NCBI RefSeq assembly: GCF_001544535.1
Contig: NZ_FCON02000037.1
Coordinates: 1 to 64,000 of the forward strand
Reading direction: 5' to 3'
DNA length: 64,000 bases
Source of the DNA: Caballeronia choica
Lineage (GTDB): Bacteria; Pseudomonadota; Gammaproteobacteria; Burkholderiales; Burkholderiaceae
This document shows positions 48,936-56,963 of this stretch, one piece after another (the stretch's first letter is position 1; each line of letters begins with the position of its first letter). Position numbers and translations under genes: made by a program. Below the pieces are notes generated by a model. The model was not told where the DNA came from. It saw only the letters and a list, made by a program, of their open reading frames with translations, and searched no databases.

Positions 48936-48956
48936 GTGCCGTGTGCCGTGTGCCGT
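48936..48956 (+). repeat. Three tandem GTGCCGT units
   Basis: A 7-base unit repeated three times between the ferritin-like gene and the response regulator gene. Confidence 0.8.
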
Positions 48957-48999
48957 ATCAGTGTGAAGATGAAGAGCCCTTGAGCGCGGGAAGGCGCAG

Positions 49000-49632
49000 A
49001 TGATTCGAGTGTTGATAGCGGATGATCACGCGATCGTCCGGAGCGGGTTCAGGCAAGTCGTCGCCGACGAGCCCGACATGGAGGTCGCGGCGGAGGCCGC
49101 GACCGGCGACGAAACGATCGCGCTCGTGCGAGCTGGCGCCTTCGACGTCGTCTTGCTCGACATCGCGATGCCCGACAAGAACGGCATCGATACATTGCGC
49201 GTGATCAAGCAGATCCGGCCGGAGCAGGGCGTGCTGATGCTGTCGGGCTTTCCGGAGAGCCAGTACGCGGTCAACCTGCTGCGCGCCGGCGCCAACGGTT
49301 ACTTGAACAAGGACGCCGCGCCCGACGAGATCGTGCGCGCGATCCGCACGGTGGCGCGCGGGCACCGGTACTTGTCGGAGTTCGTCGCCGATGCGCTTGC
49401 CGACAAGCTTGAACGACCGGCGTCCGAGCGGCCGCACGAGACGCTTTCCGAGCGCGAGTTCCAGATTTTCTGCAAGTTGGCTGGCGGCCGGATTCCGACG
49501 GAGATCGCCGAGGAACTGCATTTGTCGGTGAAGACGATCAGCACGTATCGGGCGCGCGTGCTCGAAAAAATGCGCCTGTCGAACAACGCCGATCTCACGT
49601 ATTACGCGATCAAGAACGGGTTGATCGAGTAG
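49000..49632 (+). CDS. NarL/UvrY-type response regulator
   Basis: 210 aa. The receiver has the acidic pair ADDH, phospho-acceptor Asp54 (VVLLDIAMPD) and KDAAP. The LuxR-type helix-turn-helix (about 145-205) has LSEREFQIFCKLAGG and LHLSVKTISTYRARVLEKM. Likely partner of the HisKA_3 kinase at 45925, which is transcribed the other way. It is followed by a stand-alone receiver gene. Confidence 0.93.
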   Translation: MIRVLIADDHAIVRSGFRQVVADEPDMEVAAEAATGDETIALVRAGAFDVVLLDIAMPDKNGIDTLRVIKQIRPEQGVLMLSGFPESQYAVNLLRAGANGYLNKDAAPDEIVRAIRTVARGHRYLSEFVADALADKLERPASERPHETLSEREFQIFCKLAGGRIPTEIAEELHLSVKTISTYRARVLEKMRLSNNADLTYYAIKNGLIE

Positions 49633-49670
49633 CGGGTCAGGTACGGGAAGGCCAACAGGAGGCGCCCGCC

Positions 49671-50096
49671 GTGGGCAACCAGACGATCGACGATGCACGC
49701 TCCGACACCGCCAAGCGGCCGCTGCGGGTGCTTCTGATCGAGGACTCGCCGTTGATCCGGCGCAGCCTTGTCGAGGCGATCGATGCTTCCGGGCAGTTGC
49801 GGGTGACGGCGTTTGCCGATTCGCCGGGGGACGCGATTGCGCTGCTCGCGGCGGAAACGTTTGACGCCGTGATTGTCGATCTGCAATTGAAGCGCGGGTC
49901 GGGCATTGAGGTGCTTGCTTACTTGCAGGAGAAGGGGCTTGTTGACTCGTCGTTTGCCGCTGTGCTGACGAATCATGCGCTGCCCGCGTATCGGGAGCGT
50001 TGCCTGCAGTATGGCGTGCGGCATTTCTTCGACAAGTCGCTGGAGTTTGATCGCGTTATTGATGCGCTGCATGATTACGCGCGGGAGCGGGTTTAG
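49671..50096 (+). CDS. Stand-alone receiver-domain protein
   Basis: 141 aa, one receiver domain and no output domain: LLIEDSPLIRR, Asp70 in AVIVDLQLKRG, TNHA, and Lys in FFDKSLEF. Start GTG at 49671, with AGGAGG eight bases upstream. It follows the NarL-type gene by 38 bases, so a shared message is likely. It could be a phosphate sink or an intermediate for the same kinase. The repeat at 50104 starts eight bases after its stop. Confidence 0.88.
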   Translation: MGNQTIDDARSDTAKRPLRVLLIEDSPLIRRSLVEAIDASGQLRVTAFADSPGDAIALLAAETFDAVIVDLQLKRGSGIEVLAYLQEKGLVDSSFAAVLTNHALPAYRERCLQYGVRHFFDKSLEFDRVIDALHDYARERV

Positions 50097-50103
50097 GGGA
50101 GGG

Positions 50104-50862
50104 GCGCTGGCGCTTCGGGGGTTAGGTGTTGGGGTTACACCGTTTGATGCGCTTGTGCTCCCATGGAACTTGTTTTGTTTTTGGTTTATTTGCTCTGCCC
50201 CTGTCCGGGGCGGGACTCACTTTCTTTGCTGCTGCAAAGAAAGTAAGCAAAGAAAGCAGCTTCACAACGCCAATCCTTGCCAGTCGCCGCCAGCCCGTTA
50301 TGTCGGAGTGGTCCAACCGGGGGAGTGTCGTTAGCGAGGTTTCCCCGTTGTTGGCATGTAGAAGAGGTACGGGCGTTGCACCGCTATACGAAGTGGACCA
50401 GCAGTCATCCATCCAGCCTCGCGCTACGCGCTCACCCGTCAGGCTAAATTGAAACCGAAACCCATCGCGACATCACCATCCTACGTTCGTGCTTGCTGCA
50501 TGCTTCAATTCACCGCTAGCAGACCTGTCGTCGGGCACGAAGTGCCAAGACGGATGAATGACTGCTGATCCACTCCGTATGGGGGTGCGACGTGCGCGCC
50601 TCTTCTACATGCCAACAACGATGAAACCCCGCTAACGACACTCCCCCGGTTGGACCACTCCGAGGGAACGGGCTAGCGGCGCATGGCAAGGATTTGCGTT
50701 GGGAAGCTGCTTTCTTTGCTTACTTTCTTTGCAGCAGCAAAGAAAGTGAGTCCCGCCCCGGACAGGGGCAGAGCAAATAAACCAAAAACAAAACAAGTTC
50801 CACAGAAGCCCAAGCGCATCCAACGGTGTAGACAACACCCACCCCCATCCCGAGCGCCAGCG
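50104..50862. repeat. Palindromic dispersed repeat element, full copy (about 0.76 kb)
   Basis: Two roughly 310-base inverted arms (about 50104-50416 and 50552-50862) flank a unique centre of about 135 bases. Both ends carry the terminal motif CGCTGGCGCT(T)CGGG / CCCGAGCGCCAGCG. Each arm has the 26-base TTTGC hairpin and the CCCCGGACAGGGG motif. Translations of the arms give the same small apparent peptide (APVRGGTHFLCCCKESKQRK), probably not expressed. It separates two unrelated genes, with about 7 bases to spare on each side. No transposase is encoded, so it would need mobilisation in trans. Confidence 0.85.
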
Positions 50863-50868
50863 ATAACC

Positions 50869-52074
50869 TCACCCCACTTGCGTCGCCGCCCCGACGCGCC
50901 CCCGCCGGTGGCTGATCGCAGCCAGCCCCACCGCGGCCAGCCCCGCAAGACAAACCCCCGTCCACCCGAACGCGTGCCACGCAAGCGACGCCACCACCGA
51001 CCCCAGCGCTCCGCCGATGAAATACGCAACCATATAGACCGTGTTCACCCGGCTTCGCGCTTCGGGCGCGAGCGCGTAGATGCGCGTCTGGTTCGAAATC
51101 TGCGCGGCCTGCACGCCGACATCGAGCACGATCACGCCGATCACCAGCCCCGCGATGCTGCGTCCGGAGAACGCAAACACCACGAACGCGACGGCGACGA
51201 GCGCGATCGAAAGCGAGATCACGGCGCGCGGTCCGCGACGGTCGGCTGACTTGCCGGCAAGCGGCGCCGCAAGCGCGCCCGCCGCGCCGACGATGCCGAA
51301 CAACCCCGCCGCCTGCGGTCCCAGGTGAAACGGTTCGCCCGCAAGCAGCAGCGTAAGCACCGACCAGAAGATGCTGAACGCCGCGAACATCGCGCCGCCG
51401 GTGAGCGACGCTTCGCGCAGGCCCGGGTTCTCGAGCGCGAGATGCCACATCGATACGAGCAGCTTGCCGTAGGGCAGCGTCGAGGTCGGCCGGCTCTTCG
51501 GCAAGCGCATGATGACGACGACGGCAAGCAGGATCGTCGCCACGACGGACGCCCCGAATACCGCTCGCCAGCCGAAATATTCGGCGACGAAGCCCGACAC
51601 CGTGCGCGCGAGCAGGATGCCGAGCAACAGACCGCTCATCACCGTGCCGACGGCGTGTCCGCGTTGCGCGGCAGGTGCGAGTTCCGCCGAGAACGGCACG
51701 GCCTGCTGCGCGATCGTCGCGACGACGCCGATCGCGAGGCTCGCCGCGATCAGCACCACAAGCGTCGGGGCGGCCGCCGCCGCGACGAGCGCGGCCCCAA
51801 GCGCGGCGAGCTGCATCAGGATCAGAAGCCGACGGTCGAAGCGGTCGCCGAGCGGCGCGAGAAAGAACATGCCGAACGCATAGCCGAGTTGCGTCGCCGC
51901 GGGCACGGCGCCGATTAGCCACGCACTGTCGGGAAACGACGCGCGGAAGTCGTCGAGGAGCGGCTGATTGAAGTAGATGTTCGCGACTGAGACGCCCGCG
52001 ATGGTGGCGAGCAGCCACAGCGTGGCGCGCGAGTAATGCGGATGCTGTCCGGGTGTCGGCGGGATTGATGACAT
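50869..52074 (-). CDS. Major facilitator superfamily exporter
   Basis: 401 aa, 12 membrane helices, with the MFS loop motif after helix 2 (LAPLGDRFDRRLLI) and its pseudo-repeat (GKSADRRGPRA). It begins with a short proline-rich cytosolic tail, then ATLWLLATIAGVSVANIYFNQPLL. The family covers drug, sugar or amino-acid efflux; the substrate is not predictable. The palindromic repeat begins seven bases after the stop. Confidence 0.9.
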   Translation of the reverse strand: MSSIPPTPGQHPHYSRATLWLLATIAGVSVANIYFNQPLLDDFRASFPDSAWLIGAVPAATQLGYAFGMFFLAPLGDRFDRRLLILMQLAALGAALVAAAAAPTLVVLIAASLAIGVVATIAQQAVPFSAELAPAAQRGHAVGTVMSGLLLGILLARTVSGFVAEYFGWRAVFGASVVATILLAVVVIMRLPKSRPTSTLPYGKLLVSMWHLALENPGLREASLTGGAMFAAFSIFWSVLTLLLAGEPFHLGPQAAGLFGIVGAAGALAAPLAGKSADRRGPRAVISLSIALVAVAFVVFAFSGRSIAGLVIGVIVLDVGVQAAQISNQTRIYALAPEARSRVNTVYMVAYFIGGALGSVVASLAWHAFGWTGVCLAGLAAVGLAAISHRRGRVGAATQVG

Positions 52075-52254
52075 GACTGTGTGCGTTTCGCGTCGCGATG
52101 CGTCGGGCTTCGGGAGGCGCGCGGCGTCGCGAGTGTTGTGGATCGGTGAAACAAGAAAGCGGCCAAGGGCGAGCGGCTGGAGGGGGCGAGCCGCCGATGG
52201 TCAACGGCTAGGCGTCACGGCCCACGCCAAGCCGCCGATCATACTGGAGACGCG

Positions 52255-53067
52255 CTACTCCTGCTCGTCGAAGCCTTGCGGGCCTCCGCCCTGGTCGACG
52301 CTCACGTCATGCGTGACCAGACCGCTCTCGGCCGTGTAGAGATGTAGCGCGAAGCCGGGCGGTTCCATCACGTACGCTGCGGGGCCGTCTTCGCGGAGTT
52401 CGAGCGCGACCTGATGCGCGGTCGATGGCGCGCTCCACGCGATCGTGCCGCCGAAGCGCGCGACGATCGCCCGGTGCACATGCCCGCAGATCACGCGCTC
52501 CACGTTCGGATGCTGGCGCACGAGCGCTTCGAGGCGCGCGCCGTCGGCGGGATCGAGCCGGATGTCGTCCATGAAGCGAATGCCGCTCACGAACGGCGGA
52601 TGATGCAGCGCGATCACGACCGGCATGGAGCGCGCAGCGTCGAGTTGTTCCGCGAGCCATGCAAGGCGCGTCGCGCACAGGTTGCCGCCATCGTTGCCCG
52701 GGCTCAGCGTGTCGAGGGCGATCACGCGCAGATTCCCGGCATCGAACGCGTACTGCACGAACTCGCCGCACGCGGACAATTCGGGGCGATCGTCGAAGAC
52801 GCCGCGAAGGGCGGCGCGGTCGTCGTGATTGCCGACCATCAGGTACCAGGGCGCGTCGAGTGGCGCGAGCAGCGCGCGCAGATGGCGGTAGGCGTCGGGA
52901 TGCCCGTTGTCGACCAGGTCGCCGGTGACGAGCACGGCATCCGGACGCCGGTCGAGCCGGTTGAGCGCGTCGACACAGCGCGAGAGATAGTGAGCGGTAT
53001 CGATCCGGCCATAGGCGAGCGAGCCGGGCGCCAGGATATGCAGGTCACTGATTTGCGCGAGCAGCAT
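52255..53067 (-). CDS. CpdA-like metallophosphoesterase
   Basis: 270 aa with the complete calcineurin-like metal site: ISDLH, TGDLVD, VGNHDD, ALHHPP and CGHVHRA. This set and the length fit class III cAMP phosphodiesterases (CpdA-like), although other phosphodiester substrates are possible. GGAG lies eight bases before the ATG. Monocistronic. Confidence 0.9.
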   Translation of the reverse strand: MLLAQISDLHILAPGSLAYGRIDTAHYLSRCVDALNRLDRRPDAVLVTGDLVDNGHPDAYRHLRALLAPLDAPWYLMVGNHDDRAALRGVFDDRPELSACGEFVQYAFDAGNLRVIALDTLSPGNDGGNLCATRLAWLAEQLDAARSMPVVIALHHPPFVSGIRFMDDIRLDPADGARLEALVRQHPNVERVICGHVHRAIVARFGGTIAWSAPSTAHQVALELREDGPAAYVMEPPGFALHLYTAESGLVTHDVSVDQGGGPQGFDEQE

Positions 53068-53275
53068 GGCGAGGTCTCCGGATTGGCGGGCGTAGCTGCA
53101 AGCTTACCCAAATCGCGGTAAGCCGGAGGCGCGTGCGCCACGATTACATCTGGCCCGCGACCGATGGCGCATCCACGAATCGGGGGTAGGCGCTTCCCGC
53201 GGATAGGGGGTACTCGCGCACGGGGCGCCTGCCTACACTTTCCGCACGATGAAGTCGCCGATTCAGGAGGTCACC

Positions 53276-53488
53276 GTGACACCCGTTGCGCTTTACATTA
53301 CCCCGAACTACATCGCTTCTGTCCGCACGGGCCGTGGCCGAGCCTGCTTCGAAGGCACGGTGCGGTTCATCGACGTCGAAGCGTTGCCGTTCAATATCGA
53401 ACATGTCTGCGTGCTCGACCGGGACACGGCGATCGAAGCCCTGTTCGATGCCGTCCGGGATGCCGAGCGGCTGCTCAGGGCCGTTTGA
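53276..53488 (+). CDS. Small conserved-looking protein of unknown function
   Basis: 70 aa. I place the start at GTG 53276 because a perfect AGGAGGT sits four bases upstream; an ATG at 53249 would put that site inside the gene. A beta-rich N-terminus (VALYITPNYIASVR) is followed by a helical end (RDTAIEALFDAVRDAERLL). Not recognised. Confidence 0.7.
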   Translation: MTPVALYITPNYIASVRTGRGRACFEGTVRFIDVEALPFNIEHVCVLDRDTAIEALFDAVRDAERLLRAV

Positions 53489-53531
53489 TTCGTGGGGCGC
53501 GGTGCGATACCGCGTGCCCAGGGCGCAGCCT

Positions 53532-53909
53532 TTACTCGGCGTCCTGATCCTTCGGCGCCGTCGTGCTCACCATCTTCGGCGGCGCGAGCCACTGGAACCC
53601 GGTCATCCGCTCACCATCGAAGACGCATTCCACCGCGGCGGGCGCAGGGGCCGTCCTCGGCTTGACGATGGTCTTCAGCGGGCCCGTGTTCGGCACCCGA
53701 TAGGTCGCTTCGACAACGACGCGCGATCCGCGGTTGGCGACAGCGGTGCGCTCGAAGCTCAATGCCGGGCCCGACTGGGGATACGTCGCCACCATCTGCT
53801 GCTTGCACTGCCGGGCGTTCTGGAACGCGGTCGTGCAGCCGGAGACCCCGACGACGAGCGAAGCGGCAATGGCGATCAGCATGGAGCGAGTCGGGAGGCG
53901 AGTCGACAT
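53532..53909 (-). CDS. Putative lipoprotein
   Basis: 125 aa. Signal with lipobox VSGC (LIAIAASLVVGVSGC), then a small domain with two further cysteines (QCKQQM and ECVFDGERMTGFQW) that could form a disulfide. Not recognised. It is the last core gene before the island scar. Confidence 0.7.
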   Translation of the reverse strand: MSTRLPTRSMLIAIAASLVVGVSGCTTAFQNARQCKQQMVATYPQSGPALSFERTAVANRGSRVVVEATYRVPNTGPLKTIVKPRTAPAPAAVECVFDGERMTGFQWLAPPKMVSTTAPKDQDAE

Positions 53910-54029
53910 TCGGGTCTCTTGTCGGATGGAGCCCGCGCGTTGAGCGGGAAAGAGAAGTGGCGGAAGTGGTGAGAGCGGCGCGGCCGGCTTGACGCCGCAA
54001 TTCAGGACTCGCCGGGCTTCGGTCGTCTA

Positions 54030-54085
54030 TGGTGCCGGGGACCGGACTTGAACCGGCAAGCCGTGAGGCGGCGGATTTTAAGTCC
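54030..54085 (-). other. 3' fragment of tRNA-Leu(UAA): island attachment site
   Basis: On the minus strand the sequence runs GGACTTAAAATCC (anticodon stem-loop, UAA), the long variable arm, the T-arm GGTTCAAGTCC, and the acceptor end CCCCGGCACCA. Upstream of GGACTT the sequence no longer matches a tRNA: the acceptor 5' strand, D-arm and 5' anticodon-stem flank are missing. Such 3' fragments are left at the far end of elements that integrate into tRNA 3' ends. The orientation places the element at higher coordinates. Confidence 0.85.
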
Positions 54086-54228
54086 TGATCCACTGTGAAT
54101 AAAAACAGTTATCGGGTGGGCATTTTACGACAGATCAAGAGTTTGCGGGCTGCATGGATACTGTTCGGTTCGGTGGCAGAAAAATGCACACCCCCTATGC
54201 GTGCCCCGGGGGAGTCGCGTCGAACATG

Positions 54229-55506
54229 CTAAAGGTGCGAAAGGATAACCGACAGGGCACTTCGGCCCTCGTTGTTGAAAATGCCCGCGTGCATCGCTGC
54301 CTGCACCTCGGATAACCGTAACCATAAGAACGGGTCGTCGTCTGCGGGCGCCGTGATCTCGACGATCCGGTAGTCATTCGTCGTGCGATAGAACCTGCCG
54401 CCTTCATCCGACTGGCGCACGCGCGCCTGAATGAGACCCGACGTTGCCGGCTCGGTCGGTCGACGAAAAAAGGTTGGCCCTAGTTCTGCTCCCTTGACGA
54501 GGCCCGCTTCCCAACGCGGACAGAACCCGAACTCAAGGATTCCGTCCCGGCTCCGGCACAACAGTTCGACAACCTGCTCCTCCAGCGTATGGAGCGTCGG
54601 CTGATCCCATTCGGGCGTCTCGCGCGTTGCACAATGGACCCGAACATGGCGCAGCGCAAGCTTGCCATTGGTCATGGTCACAGAATCGTTTGCGTCAAAG
54701 GCCCATCCGTCCAGATGCTCCACGGGTCGGCGCTCCGTCGTGGGCGCTCCTTGCTTCACACTGTCGAGCCGGGCGTCTGCTTCCTGAAGGATCAGCGGCC
54801 TCGCCTCGCTATCGAGGGACTGCCGGACAGCCCGACTAAAATCACCCCGACCAGCGCCTCCGTGCGTCGGCAGTGTGCGCCAATCCAAACAGCAAAGAAC
54901 GGATCGCGCGTCTGTATTGACCAGGAAATCGACTGAAAGAAGTTCCTTGAAGAGTTCGAGCGAAATCCAGCGATGCAGGGGGTCACCGACATCAACGTCA
55001 TCGACGACGAAGATGTTCCGATTGAGCTTGCCCAAGAAGCGGCTACCCTGTTCGCTTTGCAGCGTGTCGCATAGAACGTCGCCAGCCACATCATCGAAAT
55101 AGCCGGAAAAGGGGGGTAAATCGCCACCATGCACCCGGTCCCGGTTGCTGGCCGTCGCCTGGCAGGTTGGTGCCAGCTGGACGATGCCGACATTGCCCGG
55201 CTCTGCCTTGGCGTGTACAAGCAGATCCAGGGTGTCACCGCGCGGACGCGCGATGAAGCCAAGTGTTCCGATCTCGCGTTGTTCAATAAAGGGCTGACGT
55301 TGCAACACGCCGTCATGCGCCCATTCCAGCCCCACGACATTGAAAAAGCGCCCGGAAGCATGCCGGATGCGTCCGTCGGTCAATGCCCATGCCGAGGACC
55401 TTGCAAGAGAGCCGGGCACGACCCGCGTGCGGTCGGCGACCCGGATATCCTCGACCCAGTTCTGCACGGCTTCGACGGAGGTCAGCAGGGCACCGTCCTT
55501 CAGCAT
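54229..55506 (-). CDS. NDP-hexose 2,3-dehydratase family protein
   Basis: 425 aa. The features I recognise are those of the hexose dehydratase family (EvaA/TylCVI type): two related halves, each with a GRIRHASGRFFNVVGLEW- or GLIQARVRQSDEGGRFYRT-like strand, and HAKAEPGNVGIVQLAPTCQAT with RVHGG. This enzyme removes water from NDP-4-keto-6-deoxyhexose on the way to 2,6-dideoxy or 2,3,6-trideoxy sugars. It overlaps the glycosyltransferase gene by seven bases, so the two are coupled. No partner deoxysugar enzymes are visible in the window. Confidence 0.78.
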   Translation of the reverse strand: MLKDGALLTSVEAVQNWVEDIRVADRTRVVPGSLARSSAWALTDGRIRHASGRFFNVVGLEWAHDGVLQRQPFIEQREIGTLGFIARPRGDTLDLLVHAKAEPGNVGIVQLAPTCQATASNRDRVHGGDLPPFSGYFDDVAGDVLCDTLQSEQGSRFLGKLNRNIFVVDDVDVGDPLHRWISLELFKELLSVDFLVNTDARSVLCCLDWRTLPTHGGAGRGDFSRAVRQSLDSEARPLILQEADARLDSVKQGAPTTERRPVEHLDGWAFDANDSVTMTNGKLALRHVRVHCATRETPEWDQPTLHTLEEQVVELLCRSRDGILEFGFCPRWEAGLVKGAELGPTFFRRPTEPATSGLIQARVRQSDEGGRFYRTTNDYRIVEITAPADDDPFLWLRLSEVQAAMHAGIFNNEGRSALSVILSHL

Positions 55507-56576
55507 TCGCGATGTCCGCTGTCTTGCTGTACGAAAGCCGGGTCGCCTCGGCGCGCCAGGAATTCGTGGATAAATCCAGTGCCGTGCTCGGCAACGGCAT
55601 CGGCCCGCTCAAGTGGATCTTCGAGCACCCCGGCAATCGCGCGATCCGCAAACGACGCCCCTGCGCTTCCGCGCCCGAGCGCTCGTTGAGCAAGCGCGAT
55701 CTTTCGACCGCCAGTGGAACTGGCTTTGGAAACGTCGCCAAAAATTTTGTCGAACATGGCGAGAAGCGGCTTTTCCAGATAGCGCTCCAAAACGACCGCG
55801 TGCTCCAGCTGAGAGCGTCTCATGGTGCATGGATTGGGGGCGCTGAGATTAGCATTGGCCACGACCCGCATACGGGTCAGAGCCTCTGGCAGCAGTCGGA
55901 ATTGACCGAGTGCCGCCAAACGAATCCAAAGGTCGAAGTCGCCGAGTTGGACGAGGCTTGCCCTAAACCCGCCAATTGCGACAAGCTGAGCACGCCGCAC
56001 GACGGCGGACGGCAGGAGAAGACAATTGCCAATATCAAAAAAGTGCCTGAGCCAACCGGCCTGCAACCGTTCCTCGGTGGTGAACAGTCCATCGGCCCAC
56101 GTTCCAGTCGCGGGTTGCCCGGCTTCGTCAATAAGCTCCCCGGCTGTGAAGCATGCCGATAAAGTCGAAGTTCCTTCCATTGCGCGAACTTGCAACGCTA
56201 GTTTTGTCGGCTGCCACTCGTCGTCCGAATTTTGGAATGCAATATAGCGTCCGCGTGCATGGGTCAAGGCCAGATTGCGCGGATGCACGGCCCGATTGGC
56301 GGGCAGTCGTATAAGCCTTATGCGCGAGTCATTGATGGAAGCCACGACGTCCGGCGTGCCGTCGCTCGAGCCATCATCGACCACGATCAGTTCCAGATCC
56401 CCGAACGTCTGATCAAGAACCGTTGAAACCGCCGACGCCACGAATGGCTGGTGATTGTAGGCGGCCATGACAACAGAGACCGCCGGACGGCGAGAGAAGA
56501 AATGCAAAGGTCGACCTCGAAATGCGTCGCACCCGCGGCGTTTGAGCCGGGCGAACCGAATTGACGAGCGCTTCAA
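55500..56576 (-). CDS. Family 2 glycosyltransferase
   Basis: 358 aa. A basic N-terminus precedes the GT-A domain: VSVVMAAYNHQPFVASAV, VVDDGSSDGTPDVV, then a DxD-like NSDDEW and LGDFDLWIRLA. An inverting transferase using a nucleotide sugar, probably for surface glycan. Its stop overlaps the start of the dehydratase gene. Lower GC than the core genes. Confidence 0.88.
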   Translation of the reverse strand: MKRSSIRFARLKRRGCDAFRGRPLHFFSRRPAVSVVMAAYNHQPFVASAVSTVLDQTFGDLELIVVDDGSSDGTPDVVASINDSRIRLIRLPANRAVHPRNLALTHARGRYIAFQNSDDEWQPTKLALQVRAMEGTSTLSACFTAGELIDEAGQPATGTWADGLFTTEERLQAGWLRHFFDIGNCLLLPSAVVRRAQLVAIGGFRASLVQLGDFDLWIRLAALGQFRLLPEALTRMRVVANANLSAPNPCTMRRSQLEHAVVLERYLEKPLLAMFDKIFGDVSKASSTGGRKIALAQRALGRGSAGASFADRAIAGVLEDPLERADAVAEHGTGFIHEFLARRGDPAFVQQDSGHREC

Positions 56577-56963
56577 TACTTTTAAATTCAGGAGAATGGG
56601 GCGATTGTAGCGGAACCGCCCGGTGAATCCCCGCAGACCGTCTTGTTTAAAGCGCCAAGTAGGATGGTCGGTCGTGTTGCCTCGCGGGGCGACGTTAATC
56701 CCCGGGTTGTGGATTCACCAGGACTTCATCGTGATGCAATCGGGCCGCGCTGCCTCAGGTCGATGTTGCATCGGCGGGGCGACCACGCGAATTTCTGCAC
56801 TCGACCCACAAGCGACGGCAGAGTATCTTGATTCCGGACACTGAAACCAATTGTGAGACGCTGGACCAGGATGCTTGCCCAAGCTGGGACGTCATTCCGT
56901 CCGACAACCAGTAAAGGCCCCTTTGGAGCCTTTACTGGTGCTGCCATTCCTCGAAGCACTGGC
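56577..56963. other. 387-base gap with a hairpin
   Basis: No gene. It contains an 11-bp-plus inverted repeat (CCAGTAAAGGC 56908-56918 with GCCTTTACTGG 56928-56938) just after the acyltransferase stop, which may act as its terminator although no T-run follows. The promoter for the glycosyltransferase should be here too. Confidence 0.5.

Noticed and set aside
50126-50838. Small proteins encoded in the repeat arms (CCCKESKQRK peptide)
   Set aside because: The same peptide arises in every arm because the DNA is repeated. There is no ribosome binding site, and it overlaps the structural hairpin.
54030-54116. Complete tRNA-Leu gene
   Set aside because: The acceptor 5' strand and D-arm are absent upstream of the anticodon arm, so it cannot fold into a full tRNA.
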